Under the pieces are notes generated by a model. The model saw only the letters and a list, made by a program, of their open reading frames with translations. It was not told the origin of the DNA and made no database searches. A program made the translations under genes and the position numbers. Below, one piece after another: positions 8,324 through 16,458 of a stretch of 23,665 bases of DNA. Source of the stretch: Rhodanobacter sp. UBA5168 (lineage in GTDB: Bacteria; Pseudomonadota; Gammaproteobacteria; Xanthomonadales; Rhodanobacteraceae); the NCBI GenBank assembly GCA_002413455.1, contig DHXA01000190.1, positions 1 to 23,665 on the forward strand. Direction: 5' to 3'. Positions within the stretch are counted from its first letter, which is position 1. Every line of letters starts with the position of its first letter.

Positions 8324-10120
8324 TCAGATGCCCGTGATCTGGCCGGCCGGCGAGACGGCAGAAGCGCGCGCTGCACCGGAGGAAACGCCCAGATAGGCGG
8401 CTGTGGGAACGCATTCGACGATGCGGCCACAGCGCATCGTCGCCACTTCGTCCACCAGGGTGGACAGGCCGCCGAGCCGATGCGTTATCAGCAGTACGCT
8501 GCGTCCCGCCATGGCCGCGGCAAGCGCCTGGTAAAGCTGCGCCGCGGTGCCGGCATCCAGGCCTTCGGTGGGCTCGTCCAGCACCAGGATCGGCGCATCC
8601 GCGAGCAGCGCGCGGGCGATCGCGATGCGCCTCGCTTCACCGCCGGAAACACGGACGCCGTTTTCGCCGACCCAGGTATCCAGGCCTTGCGGCAGGCTCG
8701 CCACATAGCCATCCAGCTGAGCCTGCACGATCACCTCTTTCAGCTGCTCGTCGGTGGCATCGGGACGCGCGATGCACAAGTTGCTGCGCAGGCTGGCATC
8801 GAAAAGGTAGGGCTGCTGGTCGACCACCGCGATGCGGGCACGCACGTCGTCGCCCTGCCAGGCATCGAGCGGCGTACCGCCGAGCGTGATCGATCCCTGG
8901 TACGGATACAGCCGAAGCAGTGCGCCGACCAGACTGCTCTTGCCGGCCCCCGATGGGCCGACCACGGCCAGGCGATGCCCCTGCGGCAGGTCGAGATCCA
9001 CGCCATCCAGCACCCATGGTTCCAGCGCACCGTAGCGCAGCCGCAAGCGGCGGATGGACAAGCCATCGTCATGGACCACCGGTGACGGCGCTTGCGGCTC
9101 GATCACCGGGGTCGCCGTGTCGGCCAACGCGAACACGCGGCGCGCGGAGGCCATCGTTGCGCCAAGTTGCGCCCATGCTTCCGGCAGCGGAGCAATCGCA
9201 TCGAACGCCGCCATGGCGAGCAGCACGAGCATGGTCAGGTCGGGCGGCGCAAGCGTTGCGGCGTGCACGGCCGGCAGGGCAAACACGAGTACCCCGACGA
9301 CGGCGAGCTGCGCCGCGAGGGCCACGCCGGCGCCGCCGATGGCCTCCAGCCGGTTGGTCTGCCGGCGTGCCTGTTGCAGCCGAACGGTGGCGGCAGCTAT
9401 CCGTTCGGCATGCGCCGACTCGGTACCGTAGAGCGCCAGCTCGGCGCGTCCGCGCAGGCCATCGGCAGCCAGCGTGCGCAGGGTCTCCGCACACTCCACC
9501 GCCGTGGCACCCGACGCCCCGCCTTTTTTCATCGCCCATCGCGGCAGCAGTACGCCACCGAGACCGATCGGCAACAGCAGCCACAGCGCCAGCACAGGCA
9601 GATAGAGCAGCGCCGTGGCGAGCACGATGCCTGTCACCACCACCGCGACCAACAGCGGAATCAACACCCCGAGATAAGCATGTTCCAGCGCATCCACATC
9701 GGCGCGCAGGCGGGAAAACAGCTCGGCACTACGCAGTCCGCCCAACCCGGCCGGCGCCAGCGGCACCAGCCGTCCGAACAGCCATGTGCGCAACCGTGCC
9801 AGCACCCGCAGCGTGGCCTCATGGGTGATCAACCGCTCGGCGTAACGGCCGCCGGTGCGCAGGATCGCCAGCAGCCGGATCAGCGCCGCCGGCGTGTAGT
9901 AGTTGATCGCGGCGCCGCTGGCGCCAGCCAGCGCCATGCTGGTGATGAAGTGGCCGGATACGGCGAGCAGGCCGATACCTGAAAGCGTACTCAGCAGCGC
10001 CATCGCGGCGCCGGCCGCCATCCAGCCACGATGGCCGCGCGCGAGGCCGAGCAGGCGCCGCAGTACCTGTCCGGAATCGGCGAGCGGCGTGTCGCGAGGA
10101 TCACGCGGACCACCGTTCAT
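8324..10120 (-). CDS. cydC: ABC exporter subunit CydC, cytochrome bd assembly
   Basis: A 598-residue ABC half-transporter, the second half of the CydDC heterodimer needed for cytochrome bd assembly (associated with cysteine/glutathione export and, in later work, haem). The membrane domain covers about residues 20-310 (with GRYAERLITHEATLR typical of CydC). The nucleotide-binding domain has Walker A GPSGAGKS (388-395), Q-loop, signature VSGGEARR, Walker B ILVLDEPTEGLD and H-loop ITHRLGG. Its ATG overlaps the cydD stop by four bases (ATGA), so translation is probably coupled. The frame runs open far upstream, but that part is an out-of-frame reading of cydD. Confidence 0.95.
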   Translation of the reverse strand: MNGGPRDPRDTPLADSGQVLRRLLGLARGHRGWMAAGAAMALLSTLSGIGLLAVSGHFITSMALAGASGAAINYYTPAALIRLLAILRTGGRYAERLITHEATLRVLARLRTWLFGRLVPLAPAGLGGLRSAELFSRLRADVDALEHAYLGVLIPLLVAVVVTGIVLATALLYLPVLALWLLLPIGLGGVLLPRWAMKKGGASGATAVECAETLRTLAADGLRGRAELALYGTESAHAERIAAATVRLQQARRQTNRLEAIGGAGVALAAQLAVVGVLVFALPAVHAATLAPPDLTMLVLLAMAAFDAIAPLPEAWAQLGATMASARRVFALADTATPVIEPQAPSPVVHDDGLSIRRLRLRYGALEPWVLDGVDLDLPQGHRLAVVGPSGAGKSSLVGALLRLYPYQGSITLGGTPLDAWQGDDVRARIAVVDQQPYLFDASLRSNLCIARPDATDEQLKEVIVQAQLDGYVASLPQGLDTWVGENGVRVSGGEARRIAIARALLADAPILVLDEPTEGLDAGTAAQLYQALAAAMAGRSVLLITHRLGGLSTLVDEVATMRCGRIVECVPTAAYLGVSSGAARASAVSPAGQITGI

Positions 10121-11856
10121 GCCGCGCGATCCGCCGCCAGCAGCCGCGCGAAGGCGCCATGCGAAGCACGCAGCGCCGACGCCGTACCCGTTTCCACGAT
10201 GCGCCCGTCCGCCATCACCGCCACCTGTTCGTCGGCGGCGATGGTATCCAGCCGGTGTGCGATGCGGATCACCGTACGGCCTTCGGCCAGCTTGGCCAGG
10301 GCGCGATCGATGACCGCCGCCGTGGCGGCGTCCAGATGCTGGGTTGGCTCGTCCAGCAGCAGCAGCGGTGCATCGCGCAGCCAGGCACGGGCCAGCGCCA
10401 GTCGCTGACGTTCGCCGCCGGACAGCCCCTGTCCGTGTTCGCCCAGCGGCGTATCCAGCCCCTGCCGCAGGCGTGCGATGACCGGCACCAGCGCTGCGGC
10501 CTGCACCGCCCGTTCCAGCTGCCTGGCATCGGCCTGCGGCGCGGCGATCAGCAGGTTGTCCCGCAGCGTGCCGTGAAAGACATGCACGCGTTGCGGCACC
10601 CAGGCGATGTGCTGGCGCCACGACGCCAGCGCCAGCGTCGTGAGGTCCTCGCCGTTGATCAGGATCCGGCCGCCCTGCGGCGCGGCAAACCCCATCAGCA
10701 GATGGAACAGCGTGCTTTTGCCGCTGCCGCTGGCGCCGACCACGGTCAGCCGCGTACCGGCGTCGACGCTCAGCCCGAGCTCGTGCAGCACCTGGCGATC
10801 GGACGTGTAGCCGAAGCTGACCTGCTGCAGCTCGATGCCGATTCGAGCCGCGGTGAACCCAGGCAGCGACGGGCCGGCCGTGGCCGCCGCCGCCTCGGCG
10901 GGGACAGCCAGCAGCGCGATCAGGTCCTCGGCCGCGGCCGCCGCGTCCATTCGCCGATGCCGCTGCGTGCCCAGTGCGCGCAGCGGCATGAACAGTTCCG
11001 GCGCCAGCAGCAGCACGAACAGGCCGGGCCCGAAAGCGAGCGTGCCCCACATCAGGCGAAAGCCGATCAGTACTGCCAGCACGGCGATGCTGACCGTGGC
11101 GAAAAACTCCAGCACCAGCGCGGAGAGGAAGGCGATCCGCAGCACTGCCATGGTCTCTTGCCGGTACGCTTCGCCGGTGGCTTCCAGCAGCGCCTGCTCG
11201 CGCGCCGTCGCACGGCACAGACGCAAGGTGGTGAGGCCGGACAGCGCATCCATGAATCGCGCGCCCATCCGGCGCAGGCGCAGCCAGCGGCGCTGGCTGG
11301 CCTGCTCGGCGGCGCGTCCCACCAACACCATGAACAGCGGGATCAGCGGCGCCGTCAGCAGCAGCACCAGGGCCGACCACGGGTCGGCGGCAAGCACGAC
11401 GAGCAGAATCACCGCCGGTATCAGCGCGGCCAAGGCCACCTGCGGCAGATAGCCGGCGTAGTACGGGATGAGCGCATCGACCCCGTCGACCAGACGCGTG
11501 ACCATCTCGCCGCTCGACTGCTGCGCGGCCCAGCGCGGCCCCAGCCGGCGCATGCGCTCCTCCAGCGACAAGCGCACGCCGGCGCTGACCCGCGCGCCCG
11601 CCTCGAAGGTGACGTGTCGCTGCAGCAGCGTGAGCGCGAAGCGGGCGGCGGCCAGCAGCGGCAGCACGGCCACGGCCGGCCACAGTTCGCCAAGGCCACG
11701 CCCGGCGAAGATCGCCTCGGCCAGCACGTGGGCCACCAGCCAGGCGCCCCCGCACATCAGCACCGCCTGCACGGCGCCGGCGGCGATGCCTGTCGTCAGC
11801 AGGCGACGCACGGGACGGGACTGTTCGCGCAGCCAGGTAGTCGGCGAGATGGCCAT
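10117..11856 (-). CDS. cydD: ABC exporter subunit CydD, cytochrome bd assembly
   Basis: A 579-residue ABC half-transporter, partner of CydC. Membrane helices lie in about residues 17-290. The nucleotide-binding domain shows Walker A GASGSGKST (374-382), Q-loop WVPQRVHVF, signature LSGGERQRLALARA (478-491), Walker B LLLLDEPTQHLDA (498-510) and H-loop IAHRLD. ATG 11856 starts MAISPTTWLREQ; the frame extends 16 codons upstream through a hairpin and is not needed. The Shine-Dalgarno is weak (GGAATCC). It follows cydX after about 200 bases containing a REP pair and a hairpin, so cydDC may be read from the cydABX transcript at lower level or from its own promoter. Confidence 0.95.
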   Translation of the reverse strand: MAISPTTWLREQSRPVRRLLTTGIAAGAVQAVLMCGGAWLVAHVLAEAIFAGRGLGELWPAVAVLPLLAAARFALTLLQRHVTFEAGARVSAGVRLSLEERMRRLGPRWAAQQSSGEMVTRLVDGVDALIPYYAGYLPQVALAALIPAVILLVVLAADPWSALVLLLTAPLIPLFMVLVGRAAEQASQRRWLRLRRMGARFMDALSGLTTLRLCRATAREQALLEATGEAYRQETMAVLRIAFLSALVLEFFATVSIAVLAVLIGFRLMWGTLAFGPGLFVLLLAPELFMPLRALGTQRHRRMDAAAAAEDLIALLAVPAEAAAATAGPSLPGFTAARIGIELQQVSFGYTSDRQVLHELGLSVDAGTRLTVVGASGSGKSTLFHLLMGFAAPQGGRILINGEDLTTLALASWRQHIAWVPQRVHVFHGTLRDNLLIAAPQADARQLERAVQAAALVPVIARLRQGLDTPLGEHGQGLSGGERQRLALARAWLRDAPLLLLDEPTQHLDAATAAVIDRALAKLAEGRTVIRIAHRLDTIAADEQVAVMADGRIVETGTASALRASHGAFARLLAADRAA

Positions 11857-11873
11857 CGAGGATTCCAGAATGC

Positions 11874-11898
11874 GGAGGCCGGCACCAAGCCGGCCTCC
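11874..11898. other. strong hairpin in the cydD leader
   Basis: A perfect 10-bp stem (GGAGGCCGGC 11874-11883 with GCCGGCCTCC 11889-11898) encloses a 5-base loop. It ends 17 bases before the cydD ATG on the minus strand. No T-run follows, so a standard terminator is unlikely. It could affect cydD translation or protect an mRNA end. Confidence 0.6.
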
Positions 11899-11964
11899 AA
11901 TCACATAGCTGCGGCTGCATCGGAGGACTTCGGCCTGCAGGGGCCTCTGAACTCTTGCGATGCT

Positions 11965-12032
11965 GTGGGAGCGACTTCAGTCGCGACAGGGCTTGCGCGA
12001 CATTTGACGATCGCGACTGAAGTCGCTCCCAC
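11965..12032. repeat. REP pair (inverted extragenic palindromes), copy 2
   Basis: GTGGGAGCGACTTCAGTCGC begins at 11965 and the exact inverted copy fills 12011-12032; 24 bases separate them. It is the same element as at 6055-6126 and lies between cydX and cydD. REP doublets at such places often stabilise upstream mRNA or stop transcription partly. Confidence 0.9.
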
Positions 12033-12059
12033 GAGCACACTCTAGTTCAGGGGCGGGTT

Positions 12060-12272
12060 TCACGCATCCACGCTGCCGATGCCCGCCTCGTGCGCGGCAT
12101 GCTCATCCTGCGCGTCGAGCAACGCGCCGCCGGCCGCGGTGATCAGCACGATCATGCCGGTGCCGACCAGCCAGGCGAAATACCATGCGCCCAGCTCGCC
12201 GAGCACGATGGCCATGAGGATTACCACCACCGCAATGACCATGAAGAGAATGAACTGCAGAAAAGTTTTCAT
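12060..12272 (-). CDS. cydX: CydX-like small subunit of cytochrome bd, with extra N-terminal helix
   Basis: A 70-residue membrane protein. Residues 30-37 read WYFAWLVG, matching the WYFAWILG that follows Met1 in E. coli CydX, followed by a hydrophobic stretch (to about residue 50) and an acidic/polar tail (DAQDEHAAH). E. coli CydX has 37 residues and starts right at that motif. Here a second hydrophobic segment (about residues 4-27) precedes it. The long start is supported by GAGGA about 7 bases before ATG 12272 and a 9-base gap from cydB. A shorter product from internal Met20 is possible but has a poor ribosome site. The location directly after cydAB supports the call. Confidence 0.82.
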   Translation of the reverse strand: MKTFLQFILFMVIAVVVILMAIVLGELGAWYFAWLVGTGMIVLITAAGGALLDAQDEHAAHEAGIGSVDA

Positions 12273-12281
12273 GGCGGATCC

Positions 12282-13415
12282 TCAGTAGGCGTGTTCGTCG
12301 GCGGAGACATGTTCGGCCTTGACCTTTCCGCGCATCACGTAGAAAGCCCAGCTGGTGTACCAGACGACCAGCGGCACGAAGACTGCGGCAAAGCCCACCA
12401 TCCAGGTCAGGGTGAGCTGGCTGGAACTGGAATTCCACACCGTGAGGCTCTGCGCCGGCATGCTGCTGGACGGCAGCAGGAACGGGAACAGTGCCGTACC
12501 CGCCGTACCGATGACGCCGAGCCAGGCCACCGCGCCCAGCCACCAGGCCAGATGCGAGCGTCTTGCACCGGCAGCGAGCAGGCCCAGCAGCATGCCGGCA
12601 AAGCCCAGCGCCGGCACCAGCCACAGCACCGGATGGGCCTGGAAGTTGGCGAACCATGCACCATCGACCAGCGACACGTTCTGTTGCAACGGTGTCTGCG
12701 CGATACCCGCGGCCGGGCTGCTGGTCAGCACGAAGCCCTGCATGCCGCGCACCCAGAAACCGCCGATCGCGAACAGCACGATCGCGAGCACCGACGACAC
12801 CCTGGCCAAGGTGCGGGCTCGTGCGTGGATGACGCCCTCGGCGCCGTTCATCACGGTGACCGCGCCCATGAATACCGACAACGCCGCCGACAGCAGACCG
12901 CACAGGATCGCGAACGGATTGAGCAGCCCGAGGAAGGACCCCGTGTAGGTCGAGGTCAGATTCCAGCTGAAGTGGAACGGCGCGCCGTGGAACAGGTTGC
13001 CGAACGCGGCGCCGAACACCACCATCGGCACCAGGCCGCTGACCAGCAGCGCCCAGTCCCACGTGTTGCGCCACGCTTCGGACGGCAGCTTGCTGCGGTA
13101 CTCGAAACCGAGGGGACGCATGATCATGCTCCACAGCAGCAGCATCATCACCACGTAGAAGCCCGAGAACGCGGTGGCATAGATCAGCGGAAAGGCGGCA
13201 AACACCGCGCCGCCGCCGAGCACGAACCACACCTGGTTGCCCTCCCAGTGCGGACCGATGATGTTCAGCGCGACGCGGCGCTCGAGATCGGTGCGGCCGA
13301 CGTAGCGCAGGATGGTGCCCACGCCCATGTCCATGCCTACCATCACGGCCAGACCGATCAGCAGCACGCCGAGCAGGAGCCACCAGGTGATTTGAAGCAG
13401 TGCGTACGTGTCCAT
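12282..13415 (-). CDS. cydB: cytochrome bd ubiquinol oxidase subunit II
   Basis: A 377-residue integral membrane protein, pseudo-symmetric partner of CydA. Recognised by WWLLLGVLLIGLAV, MDMGVG, PHWEGNQVW, AFSGFYV, RPLGFEYRSK, WRNTWDWAL, LLNPFAILCG and SSSQLTLTWM. It aligns with E. coli CydB almost without gaps at the N-terminus. Two polar positions differ from the E. coli sequence as I recall it: Glu58 where E. coli has Asp58, and Val26 where E. coli has Asp. It begins 3 bases after the cydA stop, so translation is likely coupled. Confidence 0.96.
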   Translation of the reverse strand: MDTYALLQITWWLLLGVLLIGLAVMVGMDMGVGTILRYVGRTDLERRVALNIIGPHWEGNQVWFVLGGGAVFAAFPLIYATAFSGFYVVMMLLLWSMIMRPLGFEYRSKLPSEAWRNTWDWALLVSGLVPMVVFGAAFGNLFHGAPFHFSWNLTSTYTGSFLGLLNPFAILCGLLSAALSVFMGAVTVMNGAEGVIHARARTLARVSSVLAIVLFAIGGFWVRGMQGFVLTSSPAAGIAQTPLQQNVSLVDGAWFANFQAHPVLWLVPALGFAGMLLGLLAAGARRSHLAWWLGAVAWLGVIGTAGTALFPFLLPSSSMPAQSLTVWNSSSSQLTLTWMVGFAAVFVPLVVWYTSWAFYVMRGKVKAEHVSADEHAY

Positions 13416-13418
13416 CGC

Positions 13419-15014
13419 TCAAGCCTCCTGCGCGTAGCCGGCCAAGCGGGCGGCCTGCGACGTGTCTGTGATTGGGCCGGCGCCCTCGCCGGCATGGGAT
13501 GCATCGGGGCCGATGCGGATGGCGCGCACCATCAGATACATCTCGGCAATGATGAATGCGGTGTACAGGCCCACGAATCCGACCAACGAAAAGATCATGT
13601 AGCCGACGCCGTGCGTGGACGCGGACATCCAGGTCGGCAGCATGCCGTAGACCGTCCACGGCTGGCGTCCCAGCTCGGCCACCAGCCAGCCCATCTCGCA
13701 GGCCAGGAAGGGTACCGGGATCATCCACACGGCGATCTTCAGGAACCACCGCTGGTGCTCGATGTTGTTGCGCATGCTGTAGATCACCGCCAGCACGAAG
13801 TACGCCAGCATCAGCAGACCCATCAGCACCATCACGCGGAACGACCAGAAGATCGGTGCCACCTGCGGAATGGTCTCGCGCGCCGCGGTGGCGATCTGCG
13901 CATCGGTGGCCTGGGTCACGTCCGCTGCGTAACGCTGCACCAGGAAGCCATAGCCGAGGTCCTTCTCGTGCGCGTGGAAGGTGGCCAGCGCGGCGGCATC
14001 GCCGGGCGCGGCGGAGAGCGACTGCAGGGCCGCCACCGCGGGGATGCCGTTGCGGATGCGCGCGATCGCGTCCAGCTCCAGTCGGTCGACCCCGGGAACG
14101 GTGCCATCCATGGAGTGGGTGACCAGCAGCGACAGCGCATACGGCACCTGCAGCTGGCCGCGGTTCACCTGATCTTTCTGCGAGGGAAACGCGACCAGGT
14201 TGAACGGCATCGGTGCCGGCTCGCTCTTCCACAGGCCTTCCATCGCCGCCAGCTTGGTCGGCTGGGCCTGGCCGCCGATGAAGCCCAGCGCGTCACCCAG
14301 GGTGATCACCCCGGCGGTGGCGAGCACGCCGAACAGCACGGCCATGCGAAATGAGCGGCGGGCCAACTCGACATGACGCCGCTTCAGCAGATACCAGGCG
14401 CTGACGCCGGCCACGAAGATCGCTCCGGTGACGTAACCGGCGATGCTGGTATGCACGAACTTGGCCTGCGCATCGTGATTGAAGATCAGCTCGGTCAGGC
14501 TGCTCAGCTCCATGCGCATCGTCACCGGGTTGAAGCTCGCGCCCGTCGGCGTCTGCATGAAGCTGTTGGCGATCAGGATCCACAACGCCGACAGGTTGGA
14601 GCCGAACGCCACCATGTAGGTGACCGCCAGATGCTGTCCCCGCTTCAACCGCTTCCAGCCGAACACCATCAGGCCGATGAAGGTGGCCTCGAGGAAGAAG
14701 GCCATCAGGCCCTCGATCGCCAGCGGCGCGCCGAAGATGTCGCCGACGAAGCTGGAATAGAACGACCAGTTGGTACCGAACTCGAACTCCATGGTGAGGC
14801 CGGTGGCCACGCCGAGAGCGAAGTTGATCAGGAACAGCTTGCTCCAGAACTGGGTGATCTCCCGGTAGATCGGCTTGCCGGTGGTGACGTAAACCGTCTC
14901 CATCGCGGCCAGCAGGAAAGACAGGCCCAGCGTCAGCGGGACAAACAGGAAGTGGTAAAGCGCCGTGAGCGCGAATTGCAGACGCGACAGATCGACAACG
15001 TTGATGTCATGCAT
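13419..15014 (-). CDS. cydA: cytochrome bd ubiquinol oxidase subunit I
   Basis: A 531-residue quinol oxidase subunit carrying haems b558, b595 and d; it reduces oxygen to water with high affinity. Haem ligands: His21 (E. coli His19), His188 (His186) and Met395 (Met393) after Arg393 in FWSFRVM. Glu101 and Glu109 match E. coli Glu99 and Glu107. The Q-loop starts with Lys254 and Glu259 (KLAAMEGLW) and is long, placing the protein in the CydA long-Q-loop group rather than the cyanide-insensitive CioA group. GWLVAELGRQPW is intact. ATG 15014 has a weak AGGA upstream. The leader holds tandem repeats and a near-perfect FNR site. Confidence 0.97.
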   Translation of the reverse strand: MHDINVVDLSRLQFALTALYHFLFVPLTLGLSFLLAAMETVYVTTGKPIYREITQFWSKLFLINFALGVATGLTMEFEFGTNWSFYSSFVGDIFGAPLAIEGLMAFFLEATFIGLMVFGWKRLKRGQHLAVTYMVAFGSNLSALWILIANSFMQTPTGASFNPVTMRMELSSLTELIFNHDAQAKFVHTSIAGYVTGAIFVAGVSAWYLLKRRHVELARRSFRMAVLFGVLATAGVITLGDALGFIGGQAQPTKLAAMEGLWKSEPAPMPFNLVAFPSQKDQVNRGQLQVPYALSLLVTHSMDGTVPGVDRLELDAIARIRNGIPAVAALQSLSAAPGDAAALATFHAHEKDLGYGFLVQRYAADVTQATDAQIATAARETIPQVAPIFWSFRVMVLMGLLMLAYFVLAVIYSMRNNIEHQRWFLKIAVWMIPVPFLACEMGWLVAELGRQPWTVYGMLPTWMSASTHGVGYMIFSLVGFVGLYTAFIIAEMYLMVRAIRIGPDASHAGEGAGPITDTSQAARLAGYAQEA

Positions 15015-15033
15015 GACGTAGCGTCCTGACCAA

Positions 15034-15091
15034 GATGAATGAAGTCCGGATGAGTGAGGCCCGAATGAGTGAAGCCGGATGAGTGAAGCCC
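15034..15091. repeat. four tandem 14-15 bp repeats in the cydA leader
   Basis: Four imperfect head-to-tail copies of about GGATGAGTGAAGCCC occupy 15034-15047, 15048-15062, 15063-15076 and 15077-15091. They lie between the FNR-like site and the cydA ATG, so they are probably transcribed as part of the 5' leader. No repeat with this unit is seen elsewhere in the window. Confidence 0.85.
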
Positions 15092-15128
15092 GATGCCGCT
15101 CATTGTTCCTCTTCCGCCCGGATTGATT

Positions 15129-15142
15129 TTGACCACGATCAA
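15129..15142 (-). promoter_or_regulatory. FNR/ANR-like site upstream of cydA
   Basis: The minus strand reads TTGATCGTGGTCAA, one mismatch from the FNR consensus TTGAT-N4-ATCAA. Its centre is 121 bases before the cydA ATG. Oxygen-dependent control of cyd operons by FNR/ANR-type regulators is well known. Confidence 0.7.
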
Positions 15143-15232
15143 GTCGCCGGCAGATTTCCGCGCACGATGGCGAACTGCCGCGGACGCGGACCCGTGGCGT
15201 AACGTCGCAACTCTGGCTCCCCGCCAGTGAAA

Positions 15233-15246
15233 CTGACCTGGGTCAA
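15233..15246 (+). promoter_or_regulatory. FNR/ANR-like site upstream of ompW
   Basis: CTGACCTGGGTCAA keeps TGA-N6-TCA. The centre is 66 bases before the ompW start; class II activation would put the transcript start about 25 bases before the GTG. E. coli ompW is a known FNR target. Confidence 0.6.
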
Positions 15247-15305
15247 TTGTCCTCAGGTGCCGTCTCGGAGAATGCGCGCGGCACGCACCCACCAAGGACA
15301 ACCAC

Positions 15306-15920
15306 GTGAAATCCCTGCTTCCCCTGTTGATCGCCGCCGCCCTCGCCGTCGGCGCAGTATCCACCGCGCACGCCGCCGACACCGATTCCTGGGCGGTGCG
15401 TTTCGGGGCGCACACCATCAATCCCCAGTCGGACAACGGTCATCTCGCCGGCATGAAGGCCAGCATCGACAGCGACACCAAGCCGACCGCCAGCCTCGAA
15501 TACCTGTTCGCGCCGTCCTGGAGCGTCGAGGTACTCGCCGCGTTGCCGTTCAAGCACGAAATCAGGCTCGATGGCCAGAAGGCGGCCAGCACCAAGCAGT
15601 TGCCGCCCGTGCTTGGCGTGAACTATCACTTCATGCCTGACGCGCAGGTGTCGCCTTTCGTCGGCGCCGGCATCAACTACACGCGCTTCTTCAGCACCAG
15701 GGGCGAAGGCCTGCTGCAGGGCGCCAAGGTGAAGATCGACAACAGCTGGGGCGCGGCCGCGCACGCAGGCGTGGACGTCAAGCTGTCATCGCGCTGGCTG
15801 CTGACCGCCGACGTGCGCTGGATCGGCATTGAGGGCGATGTGCATGTCGGCGGCGCCAACGTGGGCACGGCGAAGGTGGACCCCTGGGTCTACGGCCTGA
15901 GCTTCGGCTACCGCTTCTGA
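15306..15920 (+). CDS. ompW: OmpW family outer-membrane protein
   Basis: A 204-residue eight-stranded outer-membrane barrel. The signal peptide ends AHA|ADTDSW (after about residue 23). The OmpW pattern follows: WAVRFGAHTINPQSDNG, PTASLEYLFAPSWSVEVLAALPFKH, LPPVLGVNYHF, SPFVGAGINYTRFF, WIGIEGD and a final GLSFGYRF ending in Phe. The start codon is GTG, preceded by AAGGA 8 bases upstream. OmpW proteins form narrow channels for small hydrophobic molecules and are often induced by low oxygen or stress; the FNR-like site upstream fits. It is divergent from cydA across a shared 291-base regulatory region. Confidence 0.94.
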   Translation: MKSLLPLLIAAALAVGAVSTAHAADTDSWAVRFGAHTINPQSDNGHLAGMKASIDSDTKPTASLEYLFAPSWSVEVLAALPFKHEIRLDGQKAASTKQLPPVLGVNYHFMPDAQVSPFVGAGINYTRFFSTRGEGLLQGAKVKIDNSWGAAAHAGVDVKLSSRWLLTADVRWIGIEGDVHVGGANVGTAKVDPWVYGLSFGYRF

Positions 15921-15949
15921 TCCAGGCACGCCCTGATCCGCGGCGAGGG

Positions 15950-15976
15950 CGGGTGGCGCCGCGTGGGCGCCGCCCG
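15950..15976. terminator. GC-rich hairpin between converging ompW and OsmC genes
   Basis: An 11-bp stem with one T-G pair (15950-15960 with 15966-15976) and a 5-base loop lies between the two stop codons. There is no T-run on either side, so intrinsic termination is only possible, not certain. Confidence 0.45.
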
Positions 15977-15988
15977 GTTACGCGCACC

Positions 15989-16456
15989 TCAAGCGGACAG
16001 CGCCGGATGCACTTGCGCGCCGCTGCCGTCGCGCACGATGACGTCCACCGCAATGCCCTGGCGCACGCTTTCGGTGACGATGCAGAAATCCTCGAACTGC
16101 GCCAGCAGCCGCTCGATCTGCGCGTAGCCGGCGGCGGCTCCGGGCAACTCGATCGCGACGTCGATATGCGCCACGCGCAGGCGTTTTTGTTCGTTGCGTT
16201 CCAGCCGCGCCTTCGCCCGGGTCACGATGCTGCCCGGGTCGTTCTTGTACTTGCGCAGCGAGAACAACAGGCTCGCACTCAGGCAATTGGCCACGGCGGC
16301 GACCAGCATGCGCGATGGGTTCGGACCGGTGTCGTTGCCCAGCGGCGCGGATTCGTCGGCGTGCAGCGCGGGGATCGCGGTGTCGTCGAATTCGATGCGG
16401 AATACGTAATCCGATTCCTGGGTCAGGGTAAGCGTGAATTCCTGGGTCTCGCTCAT
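15989..16456 (-). CDS. OsmC-like peroxiredoxin
   Basis: A 155-residue OsmC/Ohr superfamily protein. The two superfamily cysteines are present: Cys58 in VANCLSASLLFSL and Cys125 in EDFCIVTESVRQG. The family reduces organic hydroperoxides, and some members have been reported to act on persulfides. It starts 2 bases after the RND pump stop codon with AAGGAG about 8 bases before ATG 16456 (inside the pump gene), so it is the last gene of the sqr-adaptor-pump operon. Which OsmC subfamily it belongs to, and its substrate, cannot be decided by eye. Confidence 0.88.
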   Translation of the reverse strand: MSETQEFTLTLTQESDYVFRIEFDDTAIPALHADESAPLGNDTGPNPSRMLVAAVANCLSASLLFSLRKYKNDPGSIVTRAKARLERNEQKRLRVAHIDVAIELPGAAAGYAQIERLLAQFEDFCIVTESVRQGIAVDVIVRDGSGAQVHPALSA

Positions 16457-16458
16457 GC

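Noticed and set aside
8324..12040. A single open frame of about 1238 codons that looks like a CydD-CydC fusion
   Set aside because: Only the last 598 codons are CydC. The upstream part is an out-of-frame reading of cydD with Arg/Ala/Gly-rich nonsense. The true genes overlap by ATGA in different frames.
15034..15091. Tandem repeats before cydA as a CRISPR array
   Set aside because: The units are 14-15 bp, directly adjacent with no spacers, and no cas gene is present.
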